From contig NZ_CANMTH010000002.1 in assembly GCF_947500765.1 (NCBI RefSeq), forward strand, positions 620,001 through 684,000: DNA of 64,000 bases, in the 5' to 3' direction. A model generated the notes under the pieces. It had not been told where the DNA came from. It made no database searches and was given only the letters and a program-made list of their open reading frames with translations. Within the stretch, counting starts at the first letter, position 1. Each line of letters begins with the position of its first letter. This DNA comes from an uncultured Formosa sp. GTDB lineage: Bacteria; Bacteroidota; Bacteroidia; Flavobacteriales; Flavobacteriaceae. Shown piece by piece: positions 26,596 to 34,636 of this stretch. The position numbers and the translations under genes are program-made.

Positions 26596-26987
26596 TTGGT
26601 AGGTTTTTCAGTTGCAGACTTTGTGTTGTCTGTACAGCTAATGATTTTAATTATTAGTAGTGTAAAAAAAGATGTGAGTTTTTATTAATTACATTTTTTG
26701 CGGCTTTTTTGGCCTGTTGTAAACTTGTAAAGGGGGGCAGGTGAAATTTTATGCGGTGTTGGGCATAGTTATTTAGAATAATTTAATAAGCTTAATGTCT
26801 TTTTTAGTGTAATGAATTATAGAATTTGAACTTATTTCCATAGTTGTGTTTAATTAATGCCTGCGAGTTTGTGTGTGGTTTGTTAAGTGGTTTAATCAAA
26901 TAAAAACCGGATAAAAAATCTGTAAGGATTTTCATGGATAAGCAGAAAGCCAGCAATAAATTATATATGGTGTTGTAATGCGTGTTT
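26596..26987. other. Gene-poor spacer in the accessory region
   Basis: About 390 bases without a supportable gene. The right end (about 26925-26985) has short segments, including a GGTGTTGTAATGCG stretch, of a kind I associate with spacer sequences between single-gene cassettes in flavobacteria. The association is from memory and unverified. Confidence 0.35.
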
Positions 26988-27404
26988 TCATTCCGTTTTA
27001 ATATTCAGCCATTTATTTCTCCAAATAGTTATCGTTCCAATAATTCCAAACAAAAAAATCACAAAAATTCCAATTCCGATATTTTTTGGTACAATTTTCA
27101 GATTAAAAAACATAAGTACAATTAACGGAAACATTGCTCCAAATAATGGCATTTTTTTATTCAGAAATTTATTACCACAGACAATTATTTTTCCGTTTTC
27201 AGATAAATTTCGCAATTCCATTTTTTCACTTCCACACCATTGAATTTTTGCTTTCAAAGTTTCGTTCTTAAACTCGCTTGGTATTTCAATAATTTTTTCT
27301 TCTCCGTTTTTCAATTCAGTCAGATATTTTTTTCCGACTAATATTTCATACGAACAATTTTTGTTAAAATTCTCTTTTGGTCTAAATAACGTGATTTTTC
27401 TCAT
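26988..27404 (-). CDS. Small membrane protein of unknown function
   Basis: This 138-aa protein has a soluble N-terminal domain of about 75 residues (two cysteines, in IQWCGSEK and IIVCGNK) and two hydrophobic segments (about 85-103 and 108-126) with a short basic tail. The N-terminal part could be a small beta-sandwich (PEGA-like). There are no close neighbours: it is bracketed by spacers with hairpins. Confidence 0.6.
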   Translation of the reverse strand: MRKITLFRPKENFNKNCSYEILVGKKYLTELKNGEEKIIEIPSEFKNETLKAKIQWCGSEKMELRNLSENGKIIVCGNKFLNKKMPLFGAMFPLIVLMFFNLKIVPKNIGIGIFVIFLFGIIGTITIWRNKWLNIKTE

Positions 27405-27428
27405 ATGGTTTAAGCGGGTTTGTATGCG

Positions 27429-27451
27429 AGGATTTTCCGAAGGAAAATCAG
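27429..27451. repeat. Perfect inverted repeat in an accessory spacer
   Basis: GATTTTCC (27431-27438) and GGAAAATC (27442-27449) form an 8-bp hairpin with a 3-base loop. It lies 27 bases before the start of the 26988 gene, in a short non-coding spacer. Confidence 0.5.
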
Positions 27452-27504
27452 AGTTAGCAAAAAAGCAACTAGCAATTGGTTATAGACGTTCTTAGCAAAT
27501 GTTT

Positions 27505-28131
27505 TTAATTACATAGACTTCTTGATACATATGATTTATTACCATTCGAATTAATATAATAACATCCACCTCTTGGCCCTCTATAATAGGTTCTATAATT
27601 TCTGATTTTTTTTATTTTTGGTTGGTAAGTATTAGGTGTAATTTGACTTGAATTGGAATTTTCTTTATTAGAAGGTTTACTATTAATCTCGTTAGTAAGT
27701 TTAGTATTAGTATCAATTGATTTAATAAAATTAATTGTTGTACTATTTTGATTTATCCAAATCTCATTCATAAACCCACAAAATGAGCCATAACAAACTT
27801 GAAACCAACCATTTTTGTAACCTATTATAATAACTTCTTTATCTTCATCAAAAGTTGTAATTATATCACCAAACACACTAGGTTCTTTTTTAAGCTTAGC
27901 TCTCTTTCTTGCAATTGAAGTAAAAGAAGAATCTTTTATTTTGCTTAAAAATTTTTCAGACTCTATTCTTGATATTTTTAGCTCAACATCTTTTACAGAA
28001 TCTTTCAAAATTTTAATTCTGAGTTCGAGATCCTTCTTATGATTTTCTAAAGATTCTACTTTTTCATTTTGAGTGTAGGCAAATATTGAAATTAAAAGAG
28101 TGAAATATGTTAGATAGATATGTTTCATCAA
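27505..28131 (-). CDS. Secreted SH3-like domain protein with GPRGGCYY tail
   Basis: This 208-aa protein has a signal peptide (cleavage near YTQNE), then a coiled-coil segment (about 25-60, ENHKKDLELRIKILKDSVKD). A bacterial SH3-like domain follows (about 70-130; RAKLKKEPSVFGDIITTFDE, GWFQVCYGSFCGFMNE). A Ser/Asn-rich linker leads to a tail, RGPRGGCYYINSNGNKSYVS, resembling the short PBCV-type basic adaptor motif. SH3-like domains often bind the cell wall. Target and role are unknown. Repeat copy A lies upstream. Confidence 0.68.
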   Translation of the reverse strand: MMKHIYLTYFTLLISIFAYTQNEKVESLENHKKDLELRIKILKDSVKDVELKISRIESEKFLSKIKDSSFTSIARKRAKLKKEPSVFGDIITTFDEDKEVIIIGYKNGWFQVCYGSFCGFMNEIWINQNSTTINFIKSIDTNTKLTNEINSKPSNKENSNSSQITPNTYQPKIKKIRNYRTYYRGPRGGCYYINSNGNKSYVSRSLCN

Positions 28132-28585
28132 ATGTTTGCTAACTCCTATTAACCAAAATAAACATAAGTTTATCCCGTAAAGAAGCTTATTAAATTAAGA
28201 AGCTTAAAAATAAAACAATTCAATAAATTTAATTTACGGGGAAACCGTAATTAAGCAAAATAGTTTATGTAATATAAGAGTGTTTGGAGCGCTAAGTTTA
28301 TGTGTTACAAACGGAGAAGTGTGTTAAGAAGAGGGGAAACACAACGGTTATTTTACTGCGTTGTGGAGTGATGCAAAATTTATGTCTGTTTTTTTTTTTT
28401 TTTTTTTGCTAGAGCTATCAGGAAGAATTTGTTAGTATTTTTTAAATTTCAGATTAAAGTAATGACTCAAGTTTTAATTTGTATTGTGGTAACAAAGACA
28501 CATCTTCACCTTTAACTGTCTAGTACAATCTTACACCTAAAAATGTTGTTTGTTTTAATGTTACACTTTTTTATATGTATTGGCT
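28132..28585. other. Spacer with repeat copy A, a 7-bp inverted repeat and a poly-T tract
   Basis: It holds repeat copy A (28153-28253), a 7-bp inverted repeat CACAACG...CGTTGTG (about 28351-28376) and a run of 19 T at 28389-28407. I see no gene. Confidence 0.5.
28153..28253 (-). repeat. Dispersed intergenic repeat, copy A
   Basis: It shares with copy D a CCAAAATAAACATAAGTTTA block (28153 on), and with all copies the core CTTAAAAATAAAACAA (28203 on) ending in a small hairpin TTACGG...CCGTAA. It lies 22-122 bases upstream of the SH3-like gene. Confidence 0.65.
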
Positions 28586-29605
28586 TTATTTATCCATCAC
28601 ATAGTCTAACTTGCTTTTTTTAATTAAATTTTCAATGGTATTGTACGCCTCATCCTCATGCAAAGACTTGTAACAATTTGCTATTTGAATTTTTGAATTT
28701 AATTTATCTACCGTTAAGTTTTCACTGCGTTGAAATAGGTTTAAAGCACTTTTATAATTTGTTTTTAAATATTGTTTAACAGCTTCATTATAAAATAAAG
28801 AATATCTTTTATTGAATTTTTCAGGTTTAGATGTCACCACCGTAACCTTGCTAGATCTTGAACTCATTCCTCTTACATTTGGCATTTCATAATACAGCTT
28901 AGACCATGTTTTTAAAACAGGTATTTTCTTACCATTAATAGTTGGTAAACGCCACATTCCACTAGTCTTTTTTATAGCCTCAACGACATCTAAGTCATAT
29001 TTTTTATTAATGTGATGAAATATTTTTATATCCTTGACTTGATTAGTTGTGTCAATAATAAATGTAGCATAAGAATATGCTTCTTTATCCTTGGTGTTAT
29101 GTTTGATATTATCTGTTATAAAGTCGAAGCTATTTTTATATTGATTATTTTTAAATGTTGGAGAGATTAATGCATTTTCGAAATAGATGGTATCCTTATC
29201 TTTTAGGAAAAAGTCATTCGGAGTCAGAGTGTTTTTTATATATGCATCTTCTTTAATAAAATAAAGCGTAGTAAGTGCTCCCTTTTTATTTGAATCTTGA
29301 ATAATTAATGAATCTTTATCCAGTTTTAAAATCTCTTGAGAGTTAAACTTTAATTGCAGTGTTTTACTTTCTATGTTGTAATCAGATTCGATACCTAAAT
29401 CTTTTGATGATGTGGATAAATAAAATTTACCATTTGGTTTAAATGTATATTTTAGGAAATTAGTAAATTCATTAATTTCCTTACTGTCTGATTTTAAATT
29501 TGTCTTTATCCAAGTTCCTAAAATTAAATTTTCAGATTGACTGTAGCTATTTGAGAAAATTAAATTTAATATTATTAGTAATAGAACTTTATAAGTTGTT
29601 TTCAT
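28586..29605 (-). CDS. Secreted protein with a TonB-C-like domain
   Basis: This 339-aa protein starts with a signal peptide (cleavage after NSYSQ). Residues about 24-115 look like a lipocalin-type domain (LILGTWIKTNLKSD, FKPNGKFYLS). Residues about 170-240 have the layout of a TonB C-terminal domain (YATFIIDTTNQVKDIKIFHH, then MWRLPTINGKKIPV). The C-terminal 65 residues look like TPR helices. Its job is unknown. Repeat copy B lies 70-156 bases upstream. Confidence 0.65.
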   Translation of the reverse strand: MKTTYKVLLLIILNLIFSNSYSQSENLILGTWIKTNLKSDSKEINEFTNFLKYTFKPNGKFYLSTSSKDLGIESDYNIESKTLQLKFNSQEILKLDKDSLIIQDSNKKGALTTLYFIKEDAYIKNTLTPNDFFLKDKDTIYFENALISPTFKNNQYKNSFDFITDNIKHNTKDKEAYSYATFIIDTTNQVKDIKIFHHINKKYDLDVVEAIKKTSGMWRLPTINGKKIPVLKTWSKLYYEMPNVRGMSSRSSKVTVVTSKPEKFNKRYSLFYNEAVKQYLKTNYKSALNLFQRSENLTVDKLNSKIQIANCYKSLHEDEAYNTIENLIKKSKLDYVMDK

Positions 29606-29674
29606 GCTTTAATTTTTTTGTATTACTAGCAACATACACACATACAATTACAAGTGAATACAAGACTGTCTAGC

Positions 29675-29761
29675 AAAGCGCTCGAGTTATTATATTAACT
29701 TTAAAAATAAAACAATTTAATATAACGTCGCTACGGTAATACCGTAATTACCTGTGTTTTT
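29675..29761 (-). repeat. Dispersed intergenic repeat, copy B
   Basis: It is nearly identical to copy C over about 86 bases (I count two substitutions and one single-base indel). It contains CTCGAGTTATTATATTA, the core TTTAAAAATAAAACAATTTA, and a perfect ACGGTAATACCGT hairpin. It is upstream of the gene at 28586. Confidence 0.8.
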
Positions 29762-29891
29762 TAGGTATAAAAAGGTGTAGGGATATCATCATTTGTTTGA
29801 GTAAGATCAGGTGTTGCAAGCACATAATAACCTTTGGTTAAGCTTCGAATTAATCGATTATTTTTATATTATGTTGGTGTTTAGTGTTTTG

Positions 29892-30323
29892 TTATTTATA
29901 TAATTTAGGTGTCACAGATATTTTTGTAACAAAATCTCCATTTTTATCATAATACATATAGTCCATGGTGATATTATTATCTCTGTAATATTTTAATTCG
30001 GGACTATTTTTTATGTTTTCAATTAAATTTGGTTTAAAGTATTTATTTACGGTATCTAAATTTACTTCAGATTTTTCCAAGTCAAAAAGTGTGTAATGAT
30101 AAATGAAATTCGTTTTTCCTTTGGTTGAAGCACTATCCAATCGAGAGAATTGATCGGCTTGCATTGGCGTTTGTTTATTTAATTCTGTCGCGGCATTTTT
30201 TAATTCAAATTCCAAGTCTGTCTTAAAAAGTTGTTGAGTTCCAAAGTAAGTTAATGCAAAAGCAATTATTCCTACGATTATTCCGATTGCTTTTCCTTTT
30301 TCTGTTTTTTTTCCCTTATTCAT
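29892..30323 (-). CDS. Small single-pass membrane protein, unknown function
   Basis: This 143-aa protein has a basic N-terminus (NKGKKTEKGK), one hydrophobic segment (about 12-29), then a soluble domain of about 110 residues facing outwards. No family is recognised. Repeat copy C lies 68 bases upstream. Confidence 0.6.
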   Translation of the reverse strand: MNKGKKTEKGKAIGIIVGIIAFALTYFGTQQLFKTDLEFELKNAATELNKQTPMQADQFSRLDSASTKGKTNFIYHYTLFDLEKSEVNLDTVNKYFKPNLIENIKNSPELKYYRDNNITMDYMYYDKNGDFVTKISVTPKLYK

Positions 30324-30390
30324 TTCTGTTTGGTCATTTTCTAGCTTATCGCCAACGTCTTCAATACAAATAACCTTCAGTTTATCCAGT

Positions 30391-30476
30391 AAAGCTCTCG
30401 AGTTATTATATTACTTTAAAAATAAAACAATTTAATATAACGTCGCTACGGTAATACCGTAATTACTTGTGTTTTT
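30391..30476 (-). repeat. Dispersed intergenic repeat, copy C
   Basis: A near-identical partner of copy B, about 716 bases away, placed in the same way upstream of a minus-strand gene (29892). It contains the same ACGGTAATACCGT hairpin. Confidence 0.8.
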
Positions 30477-30570
30477 AAGGGGATGAGGTAAAGGGAGATA
30501 GAAGTGCTATAGTAAAAAGTGAAAGTGGTTTTAGTTGTTTTTTTACTACAGTAGGTATTCTGCTTTGTAT

Positions 30571-30975
30571 TTATTCAATCACATAATTTGGTTCTAATTC
30601 TATTATTGAATCTTTTTTTACTAAAAACACTGTTTTTTTATTAAAATACTCTGCCAATTCCCAATCGTCATACACTTTTTTACCTTTAATACCTTTTCTA
30701 ATTTCTTTTGAATTAAGTAATTTTTTTAAGTTTATATAATTTTTGATTCGAACTTTTTGATTTAAACGCTTTTCAATTAAATAAAAAATATCTTCTGAAT
30801 TTACATCTTCTTTAAAACTATAATAAGTATAATGCTTATAGGGATGTGTCTTTTTTATCAAATACCTTTTATCGTATTTTATAAATAGAGTGTCTTTTAC
30901 GTTCGTTTGTGCTTGAATTTTAGAAAATAAGCATAGTGTTAAGAGTGTTAGAATAACTTTTATATTACTGAACAT
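30571..30975 (-). CDS. Small secreted protein, unknown function
   Basis: This 134-aa protein has a signal peptide (FSNIKVILTLLTLCLFSKIQ, cleavage near AQTN) and a Lys/Tyr-rich mature part. No domain is recognised. It is a single gene with long gaps on both sides. Confidence 0.58.
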   Translation of the reverse strand: MFSNIKVILTLLTLCLFSKIQAQTNVKDTLFIKYDKRYLIKKTHPYKHYTYYSFKEDVNSEDIFYLIEKRLNQKVRIKNYINLKKLLNSKEIRKGIKGKKVYDDWELAEYFNKKTVFLVKKDSIIELEPNYVIE

Positions 30976-31411
30976 TTTTACAATCTTTGGTTAATATATC
31001 TACAGTTTCTAACTATTTAATTTTTTCAGGGTCAATATCTTTGTGGGCTTCAACGTTATGTTCTTTTAATCCTCGCCAAACTAAGCCTCATAAAATAAAC
31101 CAGTTGATTTTTAACCTCTGCTAATGCTAGTGTTTACTAGGTCGATCTACCAAAAAACATGTATGGTAAAACTCTAAGAGGTATCATTAATTTAAAAGTT
31201 TCTTGAGCTTAAGTATTTCTAATGTACAGTATCGCTTATCTTTTTTTTGTTCATAGCTCTAAAATACAATAAATCATATTTTATGAGTGTGGCTTTTTTT
31301 ATAGAATGCTATGAGATCAATAGTAGATACTAGTGCTAAGCGGGAGCTATAAAATAAATACTTAGTCATGTTTTACATTTGTTAAATTTTAGCTTAGAGT
31401 AATTAATTAAG
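30976..31411. other. Spacer with a probable gene remnant
   Basis: About 436 bases without an intact gene. The left part holds the short minus-strand fragment described at 31013-31087. The rest is AT-rich, with no repeat copy or clear terminator. Confidence 0.4.
31013..31087 (-). pseudogene. Possible C-terminal remnant of a decayed gene
   Basis: After an in-frame stop the minus strand reads GLVWRGLKEHNVEAHKDIDP and ends EKIK-stop. The amino-acid make-up is that of real protein (Trp, His and charged residues in balance, unlike shadow frames in this AT-rich DNA), but there is no start and only 25 codons. The parent family is not recognised. Confidence 0.3.
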
Positions 31412-31834
31412 TCAGCCACTAATATCATCCCACCAAACGCGAGTTCTTTTGAATCGTGAAGAAGTAAGTTCCTCAATCACATATATGGATTTAAAAAGTT
31501 CATTATAAGTAGAAATAATTTTTAATTTTCCCGTTTTTAAACTTTCGGTTTTCATGGATTCAATAATATTATGTCCTTCTTTTGAGAGTTCTTCTGGTGA
31601 ATAAAACTTAATTTTATTTATCTCTTCTAAAGATATCGTATCAATTTCTATATTAAAATCATTTTGACTTCCTGTAATTAAAAACCGATCTTTATCTATA
31701 TAGTAATATATAGTTTTACTACTGTTAAAAGTTACAATACTATCTTTGTTTTTATTAAATAATAAATATTTTTCTTTTTGGGAATACGAATTAAGTGCAA
31801 AAAGCAATATCAATATCTTAATTGAATTTTTCAT
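31412..31834 (-). CDS. Small secreted protein, unknown function
   Basis: About 140 aa from the ATG at 31834, which puts a standard signal peptide (MKNSIKILILLFALNSYSQ) at the N-terminus. In-frame ATGs at 31840 and 31855 would lengthen it slightly. The mature part has no recognised domain. It ends in an SRFKRTRVWWDDISG tail. Confidence 0.58.
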   Translation of the reverse strand: MKNSIKILILLFALNSYSQKEKYLLFNKNKDSIVTFNSSKTIYYYIDKDRFLITGSQNDFNIEIDTISLEEINKIKFYSPEELSKEGHNIIESMKTESLKTGKLKIISTYNELFKSIYVIEELTSSRFKRTRVWWDDISG

Positions 31835-31950
31835 TATCATTTTTAATTTAAACAAAAAGCGGCAATTGAAAAAAATATTTTACTCATAACTGCTTTTTTA
31901 TCTCTTGTTTAGGATTGTATTTCAACCATTTAATCTTTTCTCCTTTTTCA

Positions 31951-32181
31951 TTAATTGTCTAAGAAAATTATTGATTGATAATAAAAATATCCAGCAACGC
32001 ACAATAAGTTAACCTTGTCTTTTTTTGTCTCATAATACTCTAAAAATAGTAAGGGATAAAAAAGATAAAAATCTGGATTATTGTTTATAAAATCAATATC
32101 CAAAATAAAATCCTTATCTCCTTTAGCTATATTAGTATTTTTAACATAATCTGTAAATATTTTTTGGTATTTATCTTTCAT
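31951..32181 (-). CDS. Small hypothetical protein
   Basis: This 76-aa protein is rich in Asp, Asn, Tyr and Phe, without signal peptide or membrane segment. Its ATG lies 2 bases after the stop of the 32184 gene, so the two are probably co-translated. It could be a small partner of that secreted protein or a truncated gene. Confidence 0.5.
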   Translation of the reverse strand: MKDKYQKIFTDYVKNTNIAKGDKDFILDIDFINNNPDFYLFYPLLFLEYYETKKDKVNLLCVAGYFYYQSIIFLDN

Positions 32182-32183
32182 AG

Positions 32184-33326
32184 TTAAAACCCAAACTTAT
32201 AATTTGCTTTCTTAATAAAATTTTGAATTTCCTCAGTTATTAAAAGTGTTTCCTGTTTGTTCCAGTTTTGAGGATTGTATTTGCCATTGATTTTAAATAT
32301 GTTTTTAGAAAGTTTTGTATTATTTTTGATTTCTTGGCTGTTAGGAATAGGGAAAGCAATAAAATGATAAGACATATTAAGAATGTCTGTAGAATGGTTT
32401 GTTGCTACTTCTATTTTTTGTTCGACTTTAGCTTGTTTAATCTGTTTTTTCCCATTTAAAGGATTCTTTTGAAATGTTACTGTCAAGGTGTAATCAGTTA
32501 AACGATATTTTAAGTTCTTTTTTTCTATATAGTCAGCTCGTGGATTACTATAATTAGCATAGAATTCATCAAAATTATAGGACTTTCTGTCTACAATATA
32601 ATACCCCTTAGTTTTATTATTTTTAGATTTTGGGATAGCTATGACTTTTGTGTATGTAGAATCTTTATTGGTTTTATATTCAAAATCAAACTCACTTGGG
32701 GGCATTTTATTTGATGCTATAAAATTTAAAAATCCTTTCAAATCATACATTTCAAAATCATATTCATCGCTAGATATTTCTGCCTTTCTTAAACCATTTA
32801 TTAGCACCTTATAATTTTTTTTAGGCATTGGAACTTTATCCGTATCATATAAAGTTTTTCTTTCTAATAAACCATTTATATCAATCAATTTTTGAATTTC
32901 ATTATTTCTTTTTAAAAGGGCTCTTAAAAAAAATCTTTCTTTATGTGGTAATAGAGCATAATCTGTTAAAACTTTTTTCGCCATTTTATCAAAAAAATTT
33001 TCAGAAGATATTATTACCTCTTTAAGCATGAAAGGTTTAGGTTTCAATAAAATAGTATCCTTGCTAATAAAATTTGAAGTAACATCATAAAGAGTTTCAT
33101 ATCCTATAATTCTTATTGTGATTGAGTCTTGTTTTGTGAAAAAATTAAATCTTCCATCTTTATTTGTTACGGCATAATCCTTTTTATCGTTAATGGTGAC
33201 TAATTCAATAGGATTTTTTGTTTCGGAATCAAGAATTATAGAATTGATATTCGTTTGAGCTGCTAATTTTGTATTAGTTAACATTATAATTACATAGATA
33301 TATATGTATGTGCTTGTTTTATTCAT
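32184..33326 (-). CDS. Secreted carboxypeptidase-like regulatory domain protein
   Basis: This 380-aa protein has a signal peptide (about 1-24, ending LAAQTN). A CarboxypepD_reg-like beta-sandwich follows (about 28-95; IILDSETKNPIELVTINDKK, VTNKDGRFNFF, IRIIGYETL). The rest is a long alpha/beta region typical of flavobacterial surface proteins that share this N-terminal domain with TonB-dependent receptors. There is no barrel. It is co-directional with the 76-aa gene. Confidence 0.75.
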   Translation of the reverse strand: MNKTSTYIYIYVIIMLTNTKLAAQTNINSIILDSETKNPIELVTINDKKDYAVTNKDGRFNFFTKQDSITIRIIGYETLYDVTSNFISKDTILLKPKPFMLKEVIISSENFFDKMAKKVLTDYALLPHKERFFLRALLKRNNEIQKLIDINGLLERKTLYDTDKVPMPKKNYKVLINGLRKAEISSDEYDFEMYDLKGFLNFIASNKMPPSEFDFEYKTNKDSTYTKVIAIPKSKNNKTKGYYIVDRKSYNFDEFYANYSNPRADYIEKKNLKYRLTDYTLTVTFQKNPLNGKKQIKQAKVEQKIEVATNHSTDILNMSYHFIAFPIPNSQEIKNNTKLSKNIFKINGKYNPQNWNKQETLLITEEIQNFIKKANYKFGF

Positions 33327-33358
33327 ATCCTTATTTTTATCGTTGAATTTTTTTATAA

Positions 33359-33406
33359 AAGACTGTCCAAGAAAGAAGAAATAATTAATCTTTTATGGAC
33401 AATCTT
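33359..33406 (-). terminator. Terminator after the 46-codon gene
   Basis: AAGACTGTCCA (33359-33369) and TGGACAATCTT (33396-33406) pair at 10 of 11 positions. On the minus strand the hairpin follows the 46-codon frame and is followed by a TTTTATAAAAAAA tail. Confidence 0.6.
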
Positions 33407-33418
33407 ACTAAAAATGGG

Positions 33419-33559
33419 TTACCACTTCATTTTGTGCGTGAGTTCAGCGTTTCCGTCTGAGTCTACTGAAATTTCGGTCTCATGGTCAGCACCTAACCAC
33501 CCCATTTCAAATCGTTGTTCAAGTTCTTCTACTTGAAACTTTGCCAATTTTTCTGACAT
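33419..33559 (-). CDS. Small acidic peptide gene (46 aa)
   Basis: An ATG-to-stop frame of 46 codons, translated by hand: it starts MSEKLAKFQVEELEQRFEMG and ends NAELTHKMKW. Support for a real gene: balanced amino-acid use with Trp and Asp/Glu pairs, a well-formed terminator directly downstream, and repeat copy D upstream, as for its cassette neighbours. It has an amphipathic first half and no signal peptide. A RiPP or bacteriocin-type precursor is conceivable, but there is no Gly-Gly leader and no modifying enzyme nearby. Confidence 0.6.
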   Translation of the reverse strand: MSEKLAKFQVEELEQRFEMGWLGADHETEISVDSDGNAELTHKMKW

Positions 33560-33685
33560 AATAATAAGATTTAAAGTTAAACAATTCTCTGAACAGCTTT
33601 AATTCCACACAGAGTTCTACAGAATATTTCATTTTCTACCATTTATCCGTCTTAGTTGGTTCACATTGCACCCAACTCCTTATAT

Positions 33686-33783
33686 CCAAAATAAACATAA
33701 GTTTATTCCGTAAATAAGGCTGTTAAATAGTACCCTTAAAAATAAAACAAATCAGTGAATTTAATTTGCGGTAAAACTGTAAT
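33686..33783 (-). repeat. Dispersed intergenic repeat, copy D
   Basis: It resembles copy A most: CCAAAATAAACATAAGTTTA block, CTTAAAAATAAAACAA core and a TTGCGG...CTGTAA hairpin in which changed bases keep pairing as G-U. It lies 127-224 bases upstream of the 46-codon gene. Confidence 0.65.
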
Positions 33784-33859
33784 AAAATGCATTTATTATT
33801 GAGAGCGTGTAGTGTGCATTCTGTTGGGAATTCAGAAAGGAATGGGGAAGAAGATATAT

Positions 33860-33887
33860 AAGCGCAGTATAACTTTACACTGCGCTT
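33860..33887 (-). terminator. Terminator of the deoC-deoD operon
   Basis: A 9-bp GC-rich stem AAGCGCAGT / ACTGCGCTT with a 10-base loop lies 9 bases beyond the deoD stop on the minus strand. Confidence 0.7.
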
Positions 33888-33895
33888 TATGTGTG

Positions 33896-34591
33896 TTATG
33901 CTAATTCTAAGGCAATTTCTATCATGTCTTTAAACGTGGTTTCACGTTCTTTGGCAGTGGTACGTTCACCTGTGACTAAAGAGTCGGAAATGGTAAGAAT
34001 AGATAGTGCATTTACGTTATGTTTTGCTGCTATAGTGTATAAGCCTGCGGCTTCCATTTCTACACAAAGCACACCAAAGTTTGCCCATTGTTTATACGAG
34101 TCGAAATCGTCTGCATAAAACTCGTCGCTAGACAATACGTTTCCTGCTTTAATTGGTACGTTTTTATTCTCTGCGCTTTTTGTTGCTTTTTGGAACAGTT
34201 CAAAACTGGCTGTAGGGGCAAAGTCTGCACCATTAAAACGGGTTTTGTTAATCCCTGAAGATGATGCTGCCATGGCGATAACAATATCTCGAATTTTTAC
34301 ATGTTCTTGGTAAGACCCTGCGGTACCTACACGAATTAAATTTTTAACACCATAGTCTTTAATCAGCTCTCGACTATAAATAGAAATACTAGGGATTCCC
34401 ATACCTGTTCCCATAACAGAAATACGTTTTCCGTTATATGTTCCTGTGTATCCAAACATATTTCTAACGGTGTTAAAACATACGGGGTCTTCTAAATACG
34501 TTTCGGCAATCCATTTGGCACGTAACGGGTCTCCTGGTAGTAATATAGTTTCTGCAATTTCTCCTCTTTTGGCTTCAATATGTAAACTCAT
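33896..34591 (-). CDS. deoD: Purine-nucleoside phosphorylase, DeoD type
   Basis: This 231-aa enzyme cleaves purine (deoxy)nucleosides with phosphate. Family signatures: [20 protein letters not shown] with [26 protein letters not shown], and VEMEAAGLY towards the C-terminus. Length is typical. It follows deoC by 45 bases on the same strand; together they feed purine salvage and deoxyribose catabolism. Confidence 0.96.
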   Translation of the reverse strand: MSLHIEAKRGEIAETILLPGDPLRAKWIAETYLEDPVCFNTVRNMFGYTGTYNGKRISVMGTGMGIPSISIYSRELIKDYGVKNLIRVGTAGSYQEHVKIRDIVIAMAASSSGINKTRFNGADFAPTASFELFQKATKSAENKNVPIKAGNVLSSDEFYADDFDSYKQWANFGVLCVEMEAAGLYTIAAKHNVNALSILTISDSLVTGERTTAKERETTFKDMIEIALELA

Positions 34592-34636
34592 GCTTTAAAA
34601 TTTAATGTAGAATTATTAGTAAAACTGTAGTGTAGG

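Larger units (their letters stand above)
33560..33895. other. Spacer with repeat copy D
   Basis: Non-coding. It contains an AGTTGG...CCAACT inverted repeat (about 33654-33677), repeat copy D (33686-33783) and the deoD terminator. It marks the right edge of the accessory stretch. Confidence 0.5.

Noticed and set aside
29675..30476. Repeat copies as integron attC sites
   Set aside because: The outer inverted words read GTT...AAC in order, opposite to the RYYYAAC...GTTRRRY layout of attC. There is no integrase gene in the window.
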